Shown here one piece after another: positions 14,119 to 14,727 of a DNA stretch of 14,727 nucleotides. This DNA is from Armatimonadetes bacterium UBA5419 (GTDB lineage Bacteria > Armatimonadota > UBA10988), in the NCBI GenBank assembly GCA_002409445.1, contig DHNJ01000254.1, forward strand, positions 1,214 through 15,940, given 5' to 3'. Numbering within the stretch: position 1 is the first letter of the stretch; each line of letters begins with the position of its first letter. Below the pieces are notes generated by a model. That model saw only the letters and a program-made list of their open reading frames with translations, made no database searches and was not told where the DNA came from. The position numbers and the translations under genes were made by a program.

Positions 14119-14727
14119 ATGCGCCAAGTCGCGATCGAAGGCCCGCGGCGGGCCACCATCATCGACGCTCCCACCCCGGTCGCGATCGACGACTGGGTCG
14201 TGGTCCGGGTCGCCACCGTGCCCATGTGTACCGAGGTGCGCCAGTGGCAGGCCGGAACGCCGACAACCGTCCTCGGGCATGAGGCCATCGGCGTCGTCGC
14301 CGAGGTCGCGCGGCCCGGCCGCGTGACCGTCGGCCAGCGCGTCGTCGTCCAACCGACCTGGCCCTGCGGTGGCTGCCCGCTCTGCGCCAGCGGCGACTAC
14401 ATTCATTGCCAGGACGGCCCCGACTTCGCCGCCTACACCGGTTCGAGCGCCGGTTCGGCCGGCTACGCCGAGTTCGTGCTCAAGCCCGACTGGCTCTGCA
14501 GCCCCGTGCCCGACGACCTGTCCGAAACGCGGGCGGCGTTGCTGCTATGTGGTCTCGGCCCGTCCTTCGGCGCCTTCCAGGCGATCGGCCTAGCCGCCGC
14601 CGACACGCTGGTCGTCGCCGGGCTCGGGCCGGTCGGGCTCGGCGCCGTGGTCAACGCACGGCATCGCGGCGCGCGCGTGCTGGCCGTCGAGGGCCAGCCG
14701 TGGCGCGCGGCGTTGGGCGCGGAGCTG
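14119..14727 (+). CDS. Zinc-dependent medium-chain alcohol/polyol dehydrogenase, N-terminal part (partial)
   Basis: The first 203 residues are present and the frame is open at the window edge; full-length relatives have about 340 residues. The catalytic domain shows Cys37 (VPMCTEV) and GHE (53-55) as the expected ligands of the catalytic zinc. A complete structural-zinc lobe is present: CGGCPLCASGDYIHC, with cysteines 83, 86, 89 and 97. The Rossmann motif GLGPVGLG (168-175) and the following strand VLAVEG (187-192) mark the NAD(P)-binding domain. The family oxidises alcohols, polyols or sugars; the substrate cannot be read here. The first strand is short and starts at once (MRQVAIEGPRRATI). 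The ATG has only a weak purine-rich site (GAGACGAG). It is divergent from the polysaccharide operon, which suggests, without proving, a related catabolic role. Confidence 0.88.
   Translation, partial: MRQVAIEGPRRATIIDAPTPVAIDDWVVVRVATVPMCTEVRQWQAGTPTTVLGHEAIGVVAEVARPGRVTVGQRVVVQPTWPCGGCPLCASGDYIHCQDGPDFAAYTGSSAGSAGYAEFVLKPDWLCSPVPDDLSETRAALLLCGLGPSFGAFQAIGLAAADTLVVAGLGPVGLGAVVNARHRGARVLAVEGQPWRAALGAEL

Noticed and set aside
1..14727. CRISPR arrays, tRNA or rRNA genes, insertion sequences, integrases, prophage genes, toxin-antitoxin or defence genes
   Set aside because: I looked for these on both strands and found no sequence or protein resembling them. The window is metabolic and polysaccharide-related.

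Overview
The window is about 14.7 kb of GC-rich bacterial DNA that is almost entirely coding. The longest stretch without a gene is about 235 bp. Large secreted carbohydrate-active proteins, a small secreted discoidin-type protein, a TIGR03663/Agl23-type membrane glycosyltransferase and a Gfo/Idh/MocA dehydrogenase together suggest a free-living polysaccharide degrader. A planctomycete/PVC, Armatimonadota or similar GC-rich lineage would fit, but this is inference from gene content. There is no rRNA, tRNA, CRISPR array, integrase or insertion sequence to narrow it further.

Left part, plus strand (1-4195). The window opens in the last 30 residues of a 2-oxoacid dehydrogenase E2 acyltransferase. 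Its dihydrolipoamide dehydrogenase (E3) follows 22 bp later, so this is the end of a pyruvate- or branched-chain-type dehydrogenase operon. Next is an independent gene for an exported F5/8-type-C (discoidin-like) protein, closed by a strong intrinsic terminator. Just past the terminator lies a short decayed copy of the 3' end of that same kind of gene. Then comes a polytopic GT-C glycosyltransferase-like protein.

Right part, minus strand (4202-14027). Four genes are read from right to left with gaps of 52, 19 and 59 bp and form a probable operon. They encode (1) a secreted alpha/alpha-toroid, polysaccharide-lyase-like protein with a concanavalin-like N-terminus, (2) a secreted clan GH-A-like glycosidase with N-terminal carbohydrate-binding modules, (3) a cytoplasmic Gfo/Idh/MocA NAD(P)-dependent dehydrogenase, and (4) a secreted 1096-residue protein with two tandem pectate-lyase-3-type beta-helix domains. 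All four starts are supported by GGAG-type ribosome binding sites. A zinc-dependent medium-chain alcohol/polyol dehydrogenase is divergent from the operon and runs off the right edge.

Inferred logic: the three exported proteins bind and cut an extracellular, probably uronic-acid-containing or otherwise complex polysaccharide. The Gfo/Idh enzyme, and perhaps the divergent dehydrogenase, then process the released sugar inside the cell. No transporter, SusC/D pair, sulfatase or regulator is visible. The operon meets the glycosyltransferase gene tail to tail over a perfect 20-bp palindrome that contains both stop codons.
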